Shown here: in pieces, positions 1-9,540 of the stretch | How the letters are laid out: every line of letters starts with the position of its first letter | Position numbering within the stretch: the first letter of the stretch is position 1 | Source: Pseudalkalibacillus sp. SCS-8 | GTDB lineage: Bacteria; Bacillota; Bacilli; Bacillales; Fictibacillaceae | Reading direction: 5' to 3' | DNA length: 64,000 bases | Assembly: GCF_040126055.1 (NCBI RefSeq) | Contig: NZ_CP143541.1 | Span: 2,728,001 to 2,792,000, forward strand | Notes under the pieces: model-generated | Database searches by the model: none | Told to the model about the DNA's origin: nothing | What the model saw: the letters and a program-made list of their open reading frames with translations, nothing else | Program-made: the position numbers and the translations under genes

Positions 1-887
1 TGTGTCACATCTACAAATACCGGTAAGTGGGTTTCCTGCTTCAAGATCGGAACAGCAGAAATATCCAACGTGTTGCGGGTCGCTTTTTCATATGTTCGTA
101 TGCCTCGTTCACAAAGGATAATGTCTCCGTTTCCTTGGGACATGATATATTCCGCTGCATTAATGAATTCAGAAATGGTCGCCGAAAGACCTCTCTTCAG
201 TAAAACAGGCTTGGATGTGCGTCCTGCTTCCTTCAATAGTTCAAAGTTATGCATGTTCCTAGCACCAATCTGAATGACATCAACATAATTCAGTGCTTCT
301 TCAATATCTGCAGGATTTACGATTTCACTGACTACAGATAAATCGTGTTTCCGGGCGACGTCATTCAGGATTTTCAACCCTTCCATCCCTAAGCCTTGAA
401 AATCATAGGGAGATGTTCGAGGCTTGAATGCACCGCCACGTAAAAGCTTCACACCATGCTTCTTGACCGTCTCTGCTACTGCTTCCACTTGCTCATAATA
501 TTCTACAGAACAAGGACCAGCAATCAACCGCTGTCTACCATCACCGATTGTTTCTCCTCGGACATCGACAATGGTATTCTCAGGCTGGTTTTGTCTTGAG
601 ACGAGCAACGTCCTGCGGTGATGATCTTCCTGCAATTCCAAGCCTGCTTTGAAGATCTGCTTGAACAAATGCTGTAACGTCTTCGTCTCAAGCGGGCCCT
701 GGTTATGCTCGGATATGATATCGAGCATATGTCTTTCCCTGACCGGTTCATACCGGTTGACCCCTTGCTTCTTCTTTATAACACCGATTTCCTGGACAAT
801 TTCAGCTCTTTTATTCAACATGTCGACTAATTGTAGATTTATTTGATCGATCTGTTCTCTTAACTGATCAAGTTGTTCATTGCTCAT
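1..887 (-). CDS. aroA: Bifunctional chorismate mutase / DAHP synthase (3' part off window)
   Basis: Catalyses the first step of aromatic amino-acid synthesis (phosphoenolpyruvate + erythrose 4-phosphate to DAHP), with a fused N-terminal AroQ-type chorismate mutase that acts as the feedback sensor in B. subtilis AroA(G). Seen: an open minus-strand frame starting [17 protein letters not shown], with the AroQ helical domain over about residues 1-90, then the DAHP synthase barrel with IAGPCSVE and [18 protein letters not shown]. About 295 codons are present; the C-terminus lies beyond base 1. The ATG at 887 follows GGGAAGTG. It is the last visible gene of the ytxG-ytxH-ytxJ-aroA order known from B. 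subtilis. Identity is firm. Confidence 0.96.
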   Translation of the reverse strand, partial: MSNEQLDQLREQIDQINLQLVDMLNKRAEIVQEIGVIKKKQGVNRYEPVRERHMLDIISEHNQGPLETKTLQHLFKQIFKAGLELQEDHHRRTLLVSRQNQPENTIVDVRGETIGDGRQRLIAGPCSVEYYEQVEAVAETVKKHGVKLLRGGAFKPRTSPYDFQGLGMEGLKILNDVARKHDLSVVSEIVNPADIEEALNYVDVIQIGARNMHNFELLKEAGRTSKPVLLKRGLSATISEFINAAEYIMSQGNGDIILCERGIRTYEKATRNTLDISAVPILKQETHLPVFVDVT

Positions 888-992
888 ACTTTCACTTCCC
901 AAAAATAAATAGGTCTATTAATGAATCATTACTAGTTTAGTCTACCATAAAGACTGCGTCTACCTAAGAGCATCATCTCACTGAAATCTGTT

Positions 993-1325
993 TTAAAGCT
1001 GTTCAGCTGCAACCTTGCTCAACGTATCAAACGTTATTTTCCAATGAGAATCGTGATAGAGTACTTTTCCGTTTTGGAACAGGAAGATCTGAGGTGATTC
1101 ATGCTTAACATTGAACTCGTCTGCCAACTGATTGGACAGTGCTCTTGATTCCTGGACGTTCAAGTAATACGTCGGGATATGTGGATGGTCTTCAGCAAAA
1201 TTGCTTACTTCTTCAAATGCTGTTTGACTGATTGGACAAGTAGTACTGTTCTTCAAAAAGAAGAATGCCTTTGTTTGATCAATGGCATTAAACTCTTCCC
1301 ATGAGTGAATCTTTTTCATTTTCAT
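993..1325 (-). CDS. brxC: Bacilliredoxin BrxC (YtxJ), monothiol
   Basis: Small thioredoxin-fold protein (110 aa) of the YtxJ/DUF2847 family. Known: YtxJ (BrxC) removes bacillithiol from S-bacillithiolated proteins in Firmicutes. Seen: the single-cysteine active site TTCPISQTAF near residue 30 and a thioredoxin-like cis-Pro region (ESPQIFLF). There is no second Cys in the motif, consistent with monothiol bacilliredoxins. It follows ytxH in the same direction with a 125-base gap that contains an inverted repeat. Bacillithiol use by the organism is inferred from this gene. Confidence 0.92.
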   Translation of the reverse strand: MKMKKIHSWEEFNAIDQTKAFFFLKNSTTCPISQTAFEEVSNFAEDHPHIPTYYLNVQESRALSNQLADEFNVKHESPQIFLFQNGKVLYHDSHWKITFDTLSKVAAEQL

Positions 1326-1361
1326 GCTCCTATCTATTGTAAATTAGTCGAAAGTAAAAGT

Positions 1362-1421
1362 CCCGGAATACCTCAATGATAACAACAAGTAGCAACTGTC
1401 GTCATTAATGGGTGTTCCGGG
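1362..1421 (-). terminator. Long-loop inverted repeat between ytxH and ytxJ
   Basis: Arms CCCGGAATACC (1362-1372) and GGTGTTCCGGG (1411-1421) pair with one G-T pair but enclose a loop of about 38 nt, and no U-run follows. It may be a weak attenuator or processing site between ytxH and ytxJ; it is not a classical terminator. Confidence 0.35.
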
Positions 1422-1450
1422 CACTTCGTGTTACGTATTAGATTTGTGGG

Positions 1451-1909
1451 TTACTTATATTCCGTCGGTTGCTTTTCTTTGTAGTTGGTTTCTAATTCAT
1501 CCAATTCGCTGTTAGGTGTTTGCATCGCATCCTCTATCGCGTCTGCTTTCCCCTCATTATATTCTTCTTCAATTTCATCCATTTGACTGTCTTTATTTCT
1601 CCACTTCGTGTAATCATCCTTCATGGATGCAGAAAGTTCTTTCACTTTATTTGCAGCCTGAGATGTTTGAGTACTAACCGTCTGTGCAAGGTTTGAGGAT
1701 TTTTCCTTAGCCACAGAAGCCATTTCCGTACTCTTATCCTTCAGTTGGATGGCTTGATCATTAATATCCGTGCGTAGCTCTCTTCCTGACTTTGGAGCAA
1801 GTAGAAGCGCAGTTGTAGCTCCGACGATGCCTCCGATTAATGAGCCGATCAAGAAATCCTTCGTATCGATTGATGAATTAGATTGGTTTTGGTTTTGTTC
1901 GTTAGCCAT
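1451..1909 (-). CDS. ytxH: YtxH family general stress membrane protein
   Basis: 152-aa protein of the YtxH-like family. Seen: a hydrophilic N-terminus, one glycine-rich membrane segment (about residues 17-35, ending LLLAPKSGRELR, the family signature), then a long charged helical tail with Ala/Ser/Lys repeats. Start: the ATG at 1909 is spaced about 10 nt from AGGAGG, whereas the upstream in-frame ATG at 1918 would be only 1 nt away, so 1909 is preferred. Lies directly after ytxG. Its biochemical role is unknown; B. subtilis ytxGHJ is induced by general stress. Confidence 0.9.
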   Translation of the reverse strand: MANEQNQNQSNSSIDTKDFLIGSLIGGIVGATTALLLAPKSGRELRTDINDQAIQLKDKSTEMASVAKEKSSNLAQTVSTQTSQAANKVKELSASMKDDYTKWRNKDSQMDEIEEEYNEGKADAIEDAMQTPNSELDELETNYKEKQPTEYK

Positions 1910-1928
1910 AATTCTCATTCCTCCTCTA

Positions 1929-2369
1929 TTATTTTGGTTCTGTTGTTCGCTCTATACGTCGGTTTTTTAATTTCCATTTTTCATAAATATCAAGTGCGGC
2001 ATTACTCCATTGTACAACCTGGGATACCGTGTCGGACTTACGTTCACCTTCTCTAGCAATACGAGTGGACACATTTTTCACGGAATGACTGACTGTAGAG
2101 AGACTATCCCCGATTTCTCGTACACCATGAAATACTGAATTAAGGGATTCAGATTTTTGTTGGATATCTTCCGCTAGCTTGTTGGTCTTATGTAACAAAT
2201 CTGTCGTTTCCCTTGAAACACCGTCCAGCTGATTCTCCAGACCATCCAGCGTTTTTGCTACGTTGGTGAGAGTCAATTGGAGTGATTTTAGTGTCTTAGA
2301 TATAAATACCACCAGTACTGCGAATGCAATAGCAATTAGAGCTACACTTAGATACAAGATTATTTCCAT
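1929..2369 (-). CDS. ytxG: YtxG, DUF948 membrane-anchored coiled-coil protein
   Basis: First gene of the ytxGHJ unit. Seen: N-terminal transmembrane helix (about residues 3-25), then amphipathic helices (SLQLTLTNVAKTLDGLENQL and onward) typical of DUF948, with likely coiled coil to the end; 146 aa. Start: the ATG at 2369 lies 8 nt after AGGAGGTGG; a longer reading frame upstream has no ribosome binding site. Function unknown. Expression is probably stress-induced (see the SigB-like promoter just upstream). Confidence 0.9.
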   Translation of the reverse strand: MEIILYLSVALIAIAFAVLVVFISKTLKSLQLTLTNVAKTLDGLENQLDGVSRETTDLLHKTNKLAEDIQQKSESLNSVFHGVREIGDSLSTVSHSVKNVSTRIAREGERKSDTVSQVVQWSNAALDIYEKWKLKNRRIERTTEPK

Positions 2370-2398
2370 ATCGTATACCACCTCCTGTTTAGTATTCC

Positions 2399-2425
2399 AT
2401 TTCCCATTCTCGTTATTCATTAAAC
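2399..2425 (-). promoter_or_regulatory. Candidate SigB promoter of ytxGHJ
   Basis: On the minus strand GTTTAA (2420-2425) is followed after 14 nt by GGGAAAT (2399-2405). This fits the SigB general-stress consensus GTTTAA-N12-15-GGGWAW. A transcript would start about 10 bases further on, just before the ytxG ribosome binding site. B. subtilis ytxGHJ is known to be SigB- and SigH-dependent, so position and sequence agree. Confidence 0.7.
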
Positions 2426-2540
2426 CAGGTATCTATTGTATTCAAATTCGCTGCTAAATACAAACAATCCTCCTACCTTTTTTATAAACTTAAAATAAAG
2501 TACAATGAAAGGTGGGAAATATTAAATATAGGAGAGGAGA

Positions 2541-3662
2541 ATGCACATGATAGATCCAAGAATCCAAACATTGGCAAACAATATCATTACATATTCCGTC
2601 GACCTGCAACCTGGCGAGAAAGTATTGATTGAAAACACTGGGTACCAAAAAGAGCTTGTCAATGCTCTTGTAGAAGAGGCATATAAAGCTGGAGGTCACC
2701 CTTTTGTCACGATCAAGGACAACACGACACAGCGGGCGTTATTGATGGGAGCGACAGAAGAGCAGTTAGAGCTTCAAAGTAAATTCGAAGAAACGATCAT
2801 GAAAGAGATGGATGCTTATGTAGGGCTTCGTTCTGGGGATAACATTTCTGAATTGTCCGATGTGCCGTCCGAGAACATGGCGTTGTATCAAAAGAAAGTA
2901 TACAAATCCGTCCATCATGGGATCCGTATCCCTAAAACCAAGTGGTGTGTTCTGAGATATCCGACTCCATCCATGTCACAGCTTGCTGATATGAGTACCA
3001 CAGCATTCGAAAATCTATTCTTTGATGTTTGTAACCTTGATTATAGTAAAATGCTAGAAGCGATGGGACCATTAGCAGAGCTGATGGAACGCACGGATAA
3101 GGTAGAAATTAAAGGCCCTGGAACAGACTTGTCCTTCTCAATCAAGGACATTCCAGCCATCAAGTGTGCGGGGCATAAGAATCTACCAGATGGAGAAGTG
3201 TATACTGCACCTGTTCGCGAATCCGTCAACGGAACCATCACGTTCAATTCACCTTCCCCGTATAATGGGTTCGTATATCACAACGTAAGCTTTACGTTCC
3301 AGAATGGGAAGATCATTGAAGCAAGTGCAAACGATACAGAACGCTTGAATAAAGTACTAGATACAGATGAGGGTGCACGGTATATCGGAGAATTCGCCAT
3401 CGGCGTCAATCCATATATTCAAACACCAATGCAGGACATACTTTTTGATGAGAAAATCGATGGCAGCTTCCACTTTACACCTGGTCAATGTTATGAAGAA
3501 GCTTCAAATGGAAATGACTCAAACATTCATTGGGACCTTGTCAACATTCAACGACCTGAATATGGTGGAGGAGAAATTTACTTTGACGGCGTGCTCATTC
3601 GAAAAGATGGCCGTTTCGTCATCCCGGAACTTGAACCTCTAAACCCAGAGAACTTGAAATAG
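2541..3662 (+). CDS. M29-family aminopeptidase (AmpS type)
   Basis: Metallo-aminopeptidase of the M29 (thermophilic aminopeptidase/AmpS) family, releasing N-terminal residues from peptides in the cytosol. Seen: 373 aa, typical length 370-410; candidate metal ligands in GEFAIG, GSFHFTPG and the C-terminal IHWDLV (His-x-Asp), and the conserved end IYFDGVLIRKDGRFV. Two ATG starts six bases apart (2541 and 2547) both have suitable AGGAG spacing; either is possible. It is the only plus-strand gene in this part and sits between ytxG and murC, which are adjacent in B. subtilis. Confidence 0.88.
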   Translation: MHMIDPRIQTLANNIITYSVDLQPGEKVLIENTGYQKELVNALVEEAYKAGGHPFVTIKDNTTQRALLMGATEEQLELQSKFEETIMKEMDAYVGLRSGDNISELSDVPSENMALYQKKVYKSVHHGIRIPKTKWCVLRYPTPSMSQLADMSTTAFENLFFDVCNLDYSKMLEAMGPLAELMERTDKVEIKGPGTDLSFSIKDIPAIKCAGHKNLPDGEVYTAPVRESVNGTITFNSPSPYNGFVYHNVSFTFQNGKIIEASANDTERLNKVLDTDEGARYIGEFAIGVNPYIQTPMQDILFDEKIDGSFHFTPGQCYEEASNGNDSNIHWDLVNIQRPEYGGGEIYFDGVLIRKDGRFVIPELEPLNPENLK

Positions 3663-4104
3663 GCTCTGCCAGCTTTTATTGTCGATATAAAAGCATAAGG
3701 CGGCGACTCCAGCGGGAAAAGCAACAGCTGAAGACCCCGCAACGTCCTATGGTGAACGTCGAAGCCACCACATCCTGCGCCTGCGGTTACTCGGCGCAAA
3801 ACAGCATTGATGTAATTGAAATCCGTGGTCTTGTGGAAGTGAGGAGGCTGAAGCGTTTGTCCAGCTCCATCGCCTAGGTGCTCGAGGTCGCTTCGATTCC
3901 TTCAAAACACTAAAGGTGTTTTTTATCAGGAATCTCCAGCGCTTGCACTACAAGCATAAGGGCAACTAAGGCTCAGCCTTCGCTAAGGCTTGGCATCACC
4001 AAGTTTTCTTTATCGCACCTGAACAAGGCGATTCCGCATTTCATAACCCGCGGAAAGCGTCCGCCTGAACCGATTCAAAAATCAACAACATACTTTGGAG
4101 CCAA
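3662..4104. repeat. Composite MITE-like repeat, copy 1 (interrupted)
   Basis: Non-coding. The outer element begins with GGCTCTG... (3662) and ends ...GGAGCC (about 4103). It contains the core GCGACTCCAGCGGGAAAAGC (3703-3722) continuing to GACCCCGC, and near its right end CCCGCGGAAAGCGTCCGCC (4047-4065). The same parts occur without interruption in reverse orientation at 20835-21011 (177 bp). Here about 190 bp interrupt it from about 3859, starting GTCCAGCTCCATCGCC and including CCAGCGCTTG, which resembles another repeat family common in Bacillus intergenic DNA. No ORF with a ribosome binding site is seen. Likely one repeat nested in another. Confidence 0.65.
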
Positions 4105-4107
4105 TAT

Positions 4108-4141
4108 AAAAAGAGCTGATCGTTGAGATCAGCTCTTTTTC
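4108..4141. terminator. Terminator of murC (bidirectional-looking)
   Basis: Stem AAAGAGCTGATC/GATCAGCTCTTT with A-run and T-run on both sides, directly after the murC stop codon. Confidence 0.85.
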
Positions 4142-4146
4142 ATATG

Positions 4147-5448
4147 TCAGGATGCGATACAGTTTTCATAGGCTTGTTGATACTTTTGAATATCTCCGGC
4201 ACCCATGAACAAGAGTACGCTATTTTCATGTTTAGACAATCGATCAATGGAATCTTCCGTAATGATATTCGATTGATCAATCCGCTCCTGTAAGTTCTCA
4301 ATCGTGAGATTTCCTCTATCTTCACGTGCAGATCCGAAAATATCACACAGGTAGACTGCATCGGCTTGACCGAGACTTTCTGCAAACTCGTTCAAGAAGG
4401 TTTGCGTCCTCGTATAGGTATGAGGTTGGAAGATCGCCACGACTTCCTTATCAGGATACTTTTGCTTAGCCGATTCAATCGTAGCTTTAATCTCTGTCGG
4501 ATGATGAGCATAATCATCAATCAGCACTTGTTGACCGACAAACTTTTCAGTGAAACGTCTCTTCACACCTTTGAAGGTTTTCAATTGTTCCTTCAGGATG
4601 TTTACATCTACTTGTTCATAGTGGCAAAGTGCAATGACAGCTAAGGCATTCAACACATGATGAGTGCCGTACCCGGGAATCGAAAATGTTTCATAATAGG
4701 CATTGCGGACGAAGACATCGAAAGTCGTCCCTTCCTCATTCACCTGGATATTCCCAGCTTGGAAATCATTGTTTTCATTCAATCCATAAAAGAGGACTGG
4801 TACATTCGCCTGGATCTGCTGCAAATATGGATCATCTCCACAAGCGATGATGCCTTTTTGGACCTGCATCGCCATTGATTGAAACGCATCAAATACATCA
4901 TTCACATCTTTAAAATAATCTGGATGATCGAAATCGATGTTTGTCATAATGGCGTAGGATGGTTCATACGAAAGGAAATGACGGCGGTATTCGCAAGCTT
5001 CAAAGACAAAATACTCGCTATCTTCCACTCCTTTTCCTGATCCATCACCAATTAAGTAAGAAGTAGGGTGAGCAGCCCCAAGCACATGAGCCAATAACCC
5101 GGTTGTGGACGTCTTACCATGTGAACCTGTCACTGCAACACTTGTGAATTTCTTCATGAATTCACCAAGGAAGTGATGGTAACGATAAAGTGGTAATCCG
5201 AGCTCATTTGCTTTTGCTACTTCTTCGTGCTCATCAGGAAATGCGTTCCCTGCAATCACAACTTGATCTTCTTTGATGTTTTCTGCTTTGAAAGGTAATA
5301 CCGAGATATTCCGTTCTTCTAATGCTTGTTGGGTGAAAATATATTTGTCAATATCGGATCCTTGGATCGAATAATTCATGTCATGTAATATTTGTGCAAG
5401 TGGACTCATTCCAGTCCCCTTGATCCCAACAAAATGGTATGTTGTCAT
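4147..5448 (-). CDS. murC: UDP-N-acetylmuramate--L-alanine ligase
   Basis: Cytoplasmic peptidoglycan-precursor enzyme adding L-Ala to UDP-MurNAc with ATP. Seen: 433 aa; N-terminal nucleotide-sugar motif [14 protein letters not shown]-binding GSHGKTSTT (about residues 108-116), the catalytic region FDHPDYF, and C-terminal [10 protein letters not shown] and PHTYTRT. Start: ATG at 5448 preceded by GGAGGTT at 7 nt; the longer frame to 5463 has no binding site. Ends at its own terminator. Confidence 0.97.
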   Translation of the reverse strand: MTTYHFVGIKGTGMSPLAQILHDMNYSIQGSDIDKYIFTQQALEERNISVLPFKAENIKEDQVVIAGNAFPDEHEEVAKANELGLPLYRYHHFLGEFMKKFTSVAVTGSHGKTSTTGLLAHVLGAAHPTSYLIGDGSGKGVEDSEYFVFEACEYRRHFLSYEPSYAIMTNIDFDHPDYFKDVNDVFDAFQSMAMQVQKGIIACGDDPYLQQIQANVPVLFYGLNENNDFQAGNIQVNEEGTTFDVFVRNAYYETFSIPGYGTHHVLNALAVIALCHYEQVDVNILKEQLKTFKGVKRRFTEKFVGQQVLIDDYAHHPTEIKATIESAKQKYPDKEVVAIFQPHTYTRTQTFLNEFAESLGQADAVYLCDIFGSAREDRGNLTIENLQERIDQSNIITEDSIDRLSKHENSVLLFMGAGDIQKYQQAYENCIAS

Positions 5449-5594
5449 AAAACGAACCTCCAACTAATCTGGAATCGTTGCTCAGTGATTCATTTGTTTT
5501 ATTATATGCCTAGATTGTATATATGGGGCTAGTTCCGCTCATAGGCAGAAAACCCATTTTACAATTATATCAGAAAGAGATCGGTGAGACCATT

Positions 5595-6698
5595 TCAATC
5601 CACTTTCTCAAGTCTGTCATTGTGACGATACTTTCGCCCCTTTTTAGCCTCTGGCCGACCGTTCAGGATGACATTATCACCGGTAAAACCGATATTGATG
5701 TGCAATAAGGAGCTTCCCACTCCATAAATATCCACAGGCACCCTTTGTTCTTCAAAGGCCTGGATACGATCTTTGGTGAATCCACCACTTACGACGATTT
5801 TGACATGATGATAGCCTTCCTCATCCAATGCTTCGCGTAATGCAAAAATCAATTCAGGGTTAACTCCTCTAGGATCGAATTTCCCAAGGACATCCTGGTT
5901 CCGCCAGAAATACTGGTCGACAAGCGTTCTGGAAGTATCTACCCGAACACCCTTCAACAAGTCTCCGAACTCCCTGGCAACTCTCAACGCATCCGTCACG
6001 ACATCATTATTGTAATCGACGAGAGCGATCAGATCATCCTCTGGAAATTGTTTGTGATAAGCCTTTGATGCTTCCACAACATCTCCTTCAAACAATTGGA
6101 TCAGGGCATGAGGCATCGTCCCCATACCACGTTTTCCCCACCACTCGTTCATCGCATGTGTCGCTTGGGCTGTAGATCCTCCGATATAGGCAGAATATCC
6201 ATCACCTGATTGCTGCGTAAAATGGTCATCTCTGTCGCCCATGAAAATGACAGGCTTTTGAACGCCAGAAGTACTTGCAGCCTTTACAACATTATAAACA
6301 TTCGTAGCAACTGAGGTTCTTCTGCCAAGGATCCCATCAATGATCCCTTCGAGGAATCCGAAGTTCTGATAAGGTCCCTCAATCGTTAAGACGGTTTCAT
6401 AGGGTTCGACCCGGTCGCCATCTTTCAATGAATAGATTTCAAGCTGGTCCGGATTTTTTGCGAACGTTTTTATCAACGCAATAGCCTCATCCGTCCCGCA
6501 TAAAACCGCATGTTTTTTCTGGAAGAATTGCATTTTGACGATGTTGTCTGGTTTGTGCGTTTCTGCAATCTTACAAGTCTTCAAGAAATAAACTGCCGAG
6601 AACCATCCATCACCGACACGTTCATCGAACTTGAACGTACGATTGGTCAAACGTTTTATTTTGCCTTGCATTTTCAATTCAATTTCTTTCATGTCCAT
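5595..6698 (-). CDS. Nicotinate phosphoribosyltransferase
   Basis: NAD salvage enzyme (nicotinate + PRPP to nicotinate mononucleotide). Seen: about 367 aa, type II phosphoribosyltransferase fold, with GDGWFSAVYFLKT at the N-terminus, AYIGGSTAQATHAMNEW, the VRVDTSR motif and the PRPP-binding VSGGF and YGVGSSL motifs. This is the short NAPRTase form found between murC and sftA in several Bacillaceae. Start: ATG 6698 has AGGTG at 6 nt; GTG 6707 and ATG 6692 are alternatives. Confidence 0.88.
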   Translation of the reverse strand: MDMKEIELKMQGKIKRLTNRTFKFDERVGDGWFSAVYFLKTCKIAETHKPDNIVKMQFFQKKHAVLCGTDEAIALIKTFAKNPDQLEIYSLKDGDRVEPYETVLTIEGPYQNFGFLEGIIDGILGRRTSVATNVYNVVKAASTSGVQKPVIFMGDRDDHFTQQSGDGYSAYIGGSTAQATHAMNEWWGKRGMGTMPHALIQLFEGDVVEASKAYHKQFPEDDLIALVDYNNDVVTDALRVAREFGDLLKGVRVDTSRTLVDQYFWRNQDVLGKFDPRGVNPELIFALREALDEEGYHHVKIVVSGGFTKDRIQAFEEQRVPVDIYGVGSSLLHINIGFTGDNVILNGRPEAKKGRKYRHNDRLEKVD

Positions 6699-6826
6699 AA
6701 CATGCACCTATTCCTTCATGTTCTCAGTGAGTATGGTCACCCATTACGATCCCCGATGAGACCTTTACTTATAAGATAACCATTCCTTTATCATATAAAA
6801 CGAGTATCCATATGACAAGCCTTACA

Positions 6827-9340
6827 TTAATGTCGAATTTGCTCGGTCGATTTTTCCTCATATTCTTGTTTTGTAATAAGGACATTCCTCGGTTTACTGC
6901 CCATCGCTTCTGATACGATCCCTTTAGCCTCCATCATATCAACCAGCCTGGCAGCGCGATTATAACCGATACGGAACCTCCGTTGTAAGGAAGAAGAAGA
7001 AGCTGCTCCCTGTTCCAGTACGAATTCACAAGCTTCATCAAACAATTCATCGCTTTGGTCGAATTCCAGCGTAGATTGCACCAACTCTTCTTTCTCGAAC
7101 AAATAGTCTGGTTCCTTCTGACTTTTCACATGCTCGGTAATCCGTTCGATTTCCTCATCCGAAACGAAATTCCCTTGGATACGAACTGGCTTGGATACAC
7201 CGTTTCCTAAGAAAAGCATATCGCCTTTCCCTAACAGCTTATCGGCTCCATTAGAATCGATAATTGTTCTCGAGTCTACAGATGAAGACACGGCAAAGGC
7301 TACCCTTGTCGGGATGTTCGCTTTGATCAATCCAGTAATTACGTCAACTGATGGGCGTTGTGTCGCAAGAAGAAGATGGATTCCGCAAGCTCTCGCCTTC
7401 TGAGCAATCCGACAGATCGAATCCTCCACCTCTTGTGGAGATACCATCATCAGATCAGCCAATTCATCGATTACGACGACGATATATGGAAGCTTCTGTT
7501 CAGGCTCCCCTTTTTCCTTGACCATCCTATTGAATCGTTCCATATCTCTGACACCTGACTTAGCGAACAATTCATAACGACGTTCCATTTCATCCACTGC
7601 CCATTTCAACCCGAGAGTTGCTTCCTTTGCATCGGTGATGACAGGTGTTACGAGATGCGGCAGCTTATTGTATGGAGCCAATTCAACCATCTTCGGATCA
7701 ATCAGCAATAACCTTACATCATCGGGATGAGCTTTATACAAAATACTGATTAACAGTGAATTGATACAAACGCTTTTTCCCGAACCTGTCGCTCCAGCAA
7801 TCAACCCATGCGGCATTTTTTGCAGGTCAGTGATAACAGGCTGTCCAGAGATATCCAAGCCTAAAGCCACGGACAAAGGGGAAGAATCTTGCTGAAAGCT
7901 TGAGTGTGTAATGATCTCCCTTAACGTGACTGGTTTACTCACCTTGTTCGGCACCTCGATGCCGATTGCATTTTTGCCCGGGATTGGTGCTTCCATCCGT
8001 ATATCCTTCGCCGCGAGACTAAGCTTAATATCATCGGATAAATTCGTGATTTTGTTCACTTTGACACCAGGTGCTGGTTGAACCTCGATCCTCGTAACGG
8101 AAGGTCCTTTTGTCGCGCCTAGTACATTTGCCTTCACATTGAAGTTATCAAGCGTCGATTGAAGAAGTTCGATTTGTTCATCAAGCCACGTATCATCATC
8201 ATTTGTTTCTACCAGGTCCTTGTCAAGCAGGTTCGCTGATGGAAACGTATAGTTCCGTTCTTCCCTTTGAGGTGGAGCAGTTTTCTTAGGATCTTTCTTT
8301 GAAGAATCGGTTTCTGTTTTCTTGTTTCGGTCCCGTTGGAGCATCATGACATTGAAAGGAATCGAACTCTTCTTCCTTTCCTTCGACTGTGCAGGACGAT
8401 TTCGATCTTTCATTGGAACATCATTTTGTTTTTCAAATGGCTCCTGAGTGGTTGATTCTTTTGACTCCTGAACTGTCAATTCTTCTTTTTCACCTTCAGC
8501 TGACTCCTCTTCGGTTTCCATCCACTCTTCTTCATATGTATCTTTTTCATCTTGATTGAACGTCCGTTGTTCTTCTGCTTCTAGATCCTCTGATGAATAT
8601 CCTAACCCTTCCTCGTCTGTACTTAGATGAGTACTTGGATGATTTGAAACAACCTCTTCATCACCTATATCACCGGTATCAGCAACAGTTTCCTCAAAAC
8701 AATGTTCGGAAAGGGATGGGTTTTCTTGCTCGTATTCTTCCTCCACTTCTCTATTGCCTGATGAAACCTCCACGTTAATTAAGGCTTCATTTTGGTGATC
8801 CTGCCATTCATCGTCTTGAATCACTTCATTGTATTTTTCATGATCCATGACCCGTGATGTTTCATACCCTGGTTCGAAGGATGAATGAGAAGTAGGAGAC
8901 ATATTTTCAGGCGGATATGATTCCGGCCTTTGTCTGAACCCATAAATCGGGGATGGTATTTCCGTCGCTTTAAAGTTGACCCCTGTAAACTTCGGCCGTT
9001 GCTCCTCCGATCGATCGTTTCGATAAGAAACGTTTTCCCTTTTGCTTTTAGGAGTCTGGGGGGGCTGCTCTTTGACGTTCCATTCGGGTTCCCCTTTTTC
9101 CCTCTCCCAATCTCTATTCTTTTTTTCATCAGGAATTAATGGAAATCGGAAGTTTCCGTCTTCAGGATATTGATGCTTGACCTTAGGCTCGAATGACCGT
9201 TTAGGGTCCTGGATTCTTCCTATGGCCTTCCCTTTTTCCTTCGTTTTCACATTCTTTCTTTGTTGGTTGTTCCCTTCATTTTTCCCTGTACCTTCTTCAT
9301 CCTCAAAGATGAAATCCATCATTTTTTTGAACCAATTCAT
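6827..9340 (-). CDS. sftA: DNA translocase SftA (YtpT), FtsK/SpoIIIE family
   Basis: Cytosolic septum-associated DNA pump that clears chromosome DNA from the closing septum in B. subtilis. Seen: 837 aa; no N-terminal membrane segments (unlike SpoIIIE/FtsK); a long acidic, low-complexity linker to about residue 370; Walker A GATGSGKSVC near residue 515; Walker B VVVIDELADLMM; the LATQRPSVDVITG motif; C-terminal winged-helix gamma domain (RRFRIGYNRAARLVDMM). The linker is shorter than in B. subtilis (952 aa protein). AAGGTG lies 9 nt before the ATG. Confidence 0.95.
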   Translation of the reverse strand: MNWFKKMMDFIFEDEEGTGKNEGNNQQRKNVKTKEKGKAIGRIQDPKRSFEPKVKHQYPEDGNFRFPLIPDEKKNRDWEREKGEPEWNVKEQPPQTPKSKRENVSYRNDRSEEQRPKFTGVNFKATEIPSPIYGFRQRPESYPPENMSPTSHSSFEPGYETSRVMDHEKYNEVIQDDEWQDHQNEALINVEVSSGNREVEEEYEQENPSLSEHCFEETVADTGDIGDEEVVSNHPSTHLSTDEEGLGYSSEDLEAEEQRTFNQDEKDTYEEEWMETEEESAEGEKEELTVQESKESTTQEPFEKQNDVPMKDRNRPAQSKERKKSSIPFNVMMLQRDRNKKTETDSSKKDPKKTAPPQREERNYTFPSANLLDKDLVETNDDDTWLDEQIELLQSTLDNFNVKANVLGATKGPSVTRIEVQPAPGVKVNKITNLSDDIKLSLAAKDIRMEAPIPGKNAIGIEVPNKVSKPVTLREIITHSSFQQDSSPLSVALGLDISGQPVITDLQKMPHGLIAGATGSGKSVCINSLLISILYKAHPDDVRLLLIDPKMVELAPYNKLPHLVTPVITDAKEATLGLKWAVDEMERRYELFAKSGVRDMERFNRMVKEKGEPEQKLPYIVVVIDELADLMMVSPQEVEDSICRIAQKARACGIHLLLATQRPSVDVITGLIKANIPTRVAFAVSSSVDSRTIIDSNGADKLLGKGDMLFLGNGVSKPVRIQGNFVSDEEIERITEHVKSQKEPDYLFEKEELVQSTLEFDQSDELFDEACEFVLEQGAASSSSLQRRFRIGYNRAARLVDMMEAKGIVSEAMGSKPRNVLITKQEYEEKSTEQIRH

Positions 9341-9496
9341 TTATGCATTCACCTTTTTTAAAAAGTTTATTCTTCGCGTTCAAGGCTTTGTAAGATAATC
9401 AAAGGATATCGAAACTCCATCATTGTAATAAAGGGGACATGCGAAGAAGCGAACCTTGTCCCTATGAGTTTTCCTTGCAAAAGGGAAATACCTAGT

Positions 9497-9535
9497 AGAA
9501 AACAACCAGAGACTCTCCCCAGATTGTTTTCCTTC
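9497..9535 (-). terminator. Possible weak terminator after ytpR
   Basis: AAAACAA...TTGTTTT arms with a partly pairing interior sit just past the ytpR stop; the stem is interrupted and A/T-rich, so support is modest. Confidence 0.35.
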
Positions 9536-9540
9536 TGGAT

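Noticed and set aside
8821-9129. Minus-strand 102-aa ORF in the sftA linker
   Set aside because: Alternative frame of the low-complexity sftA linker.
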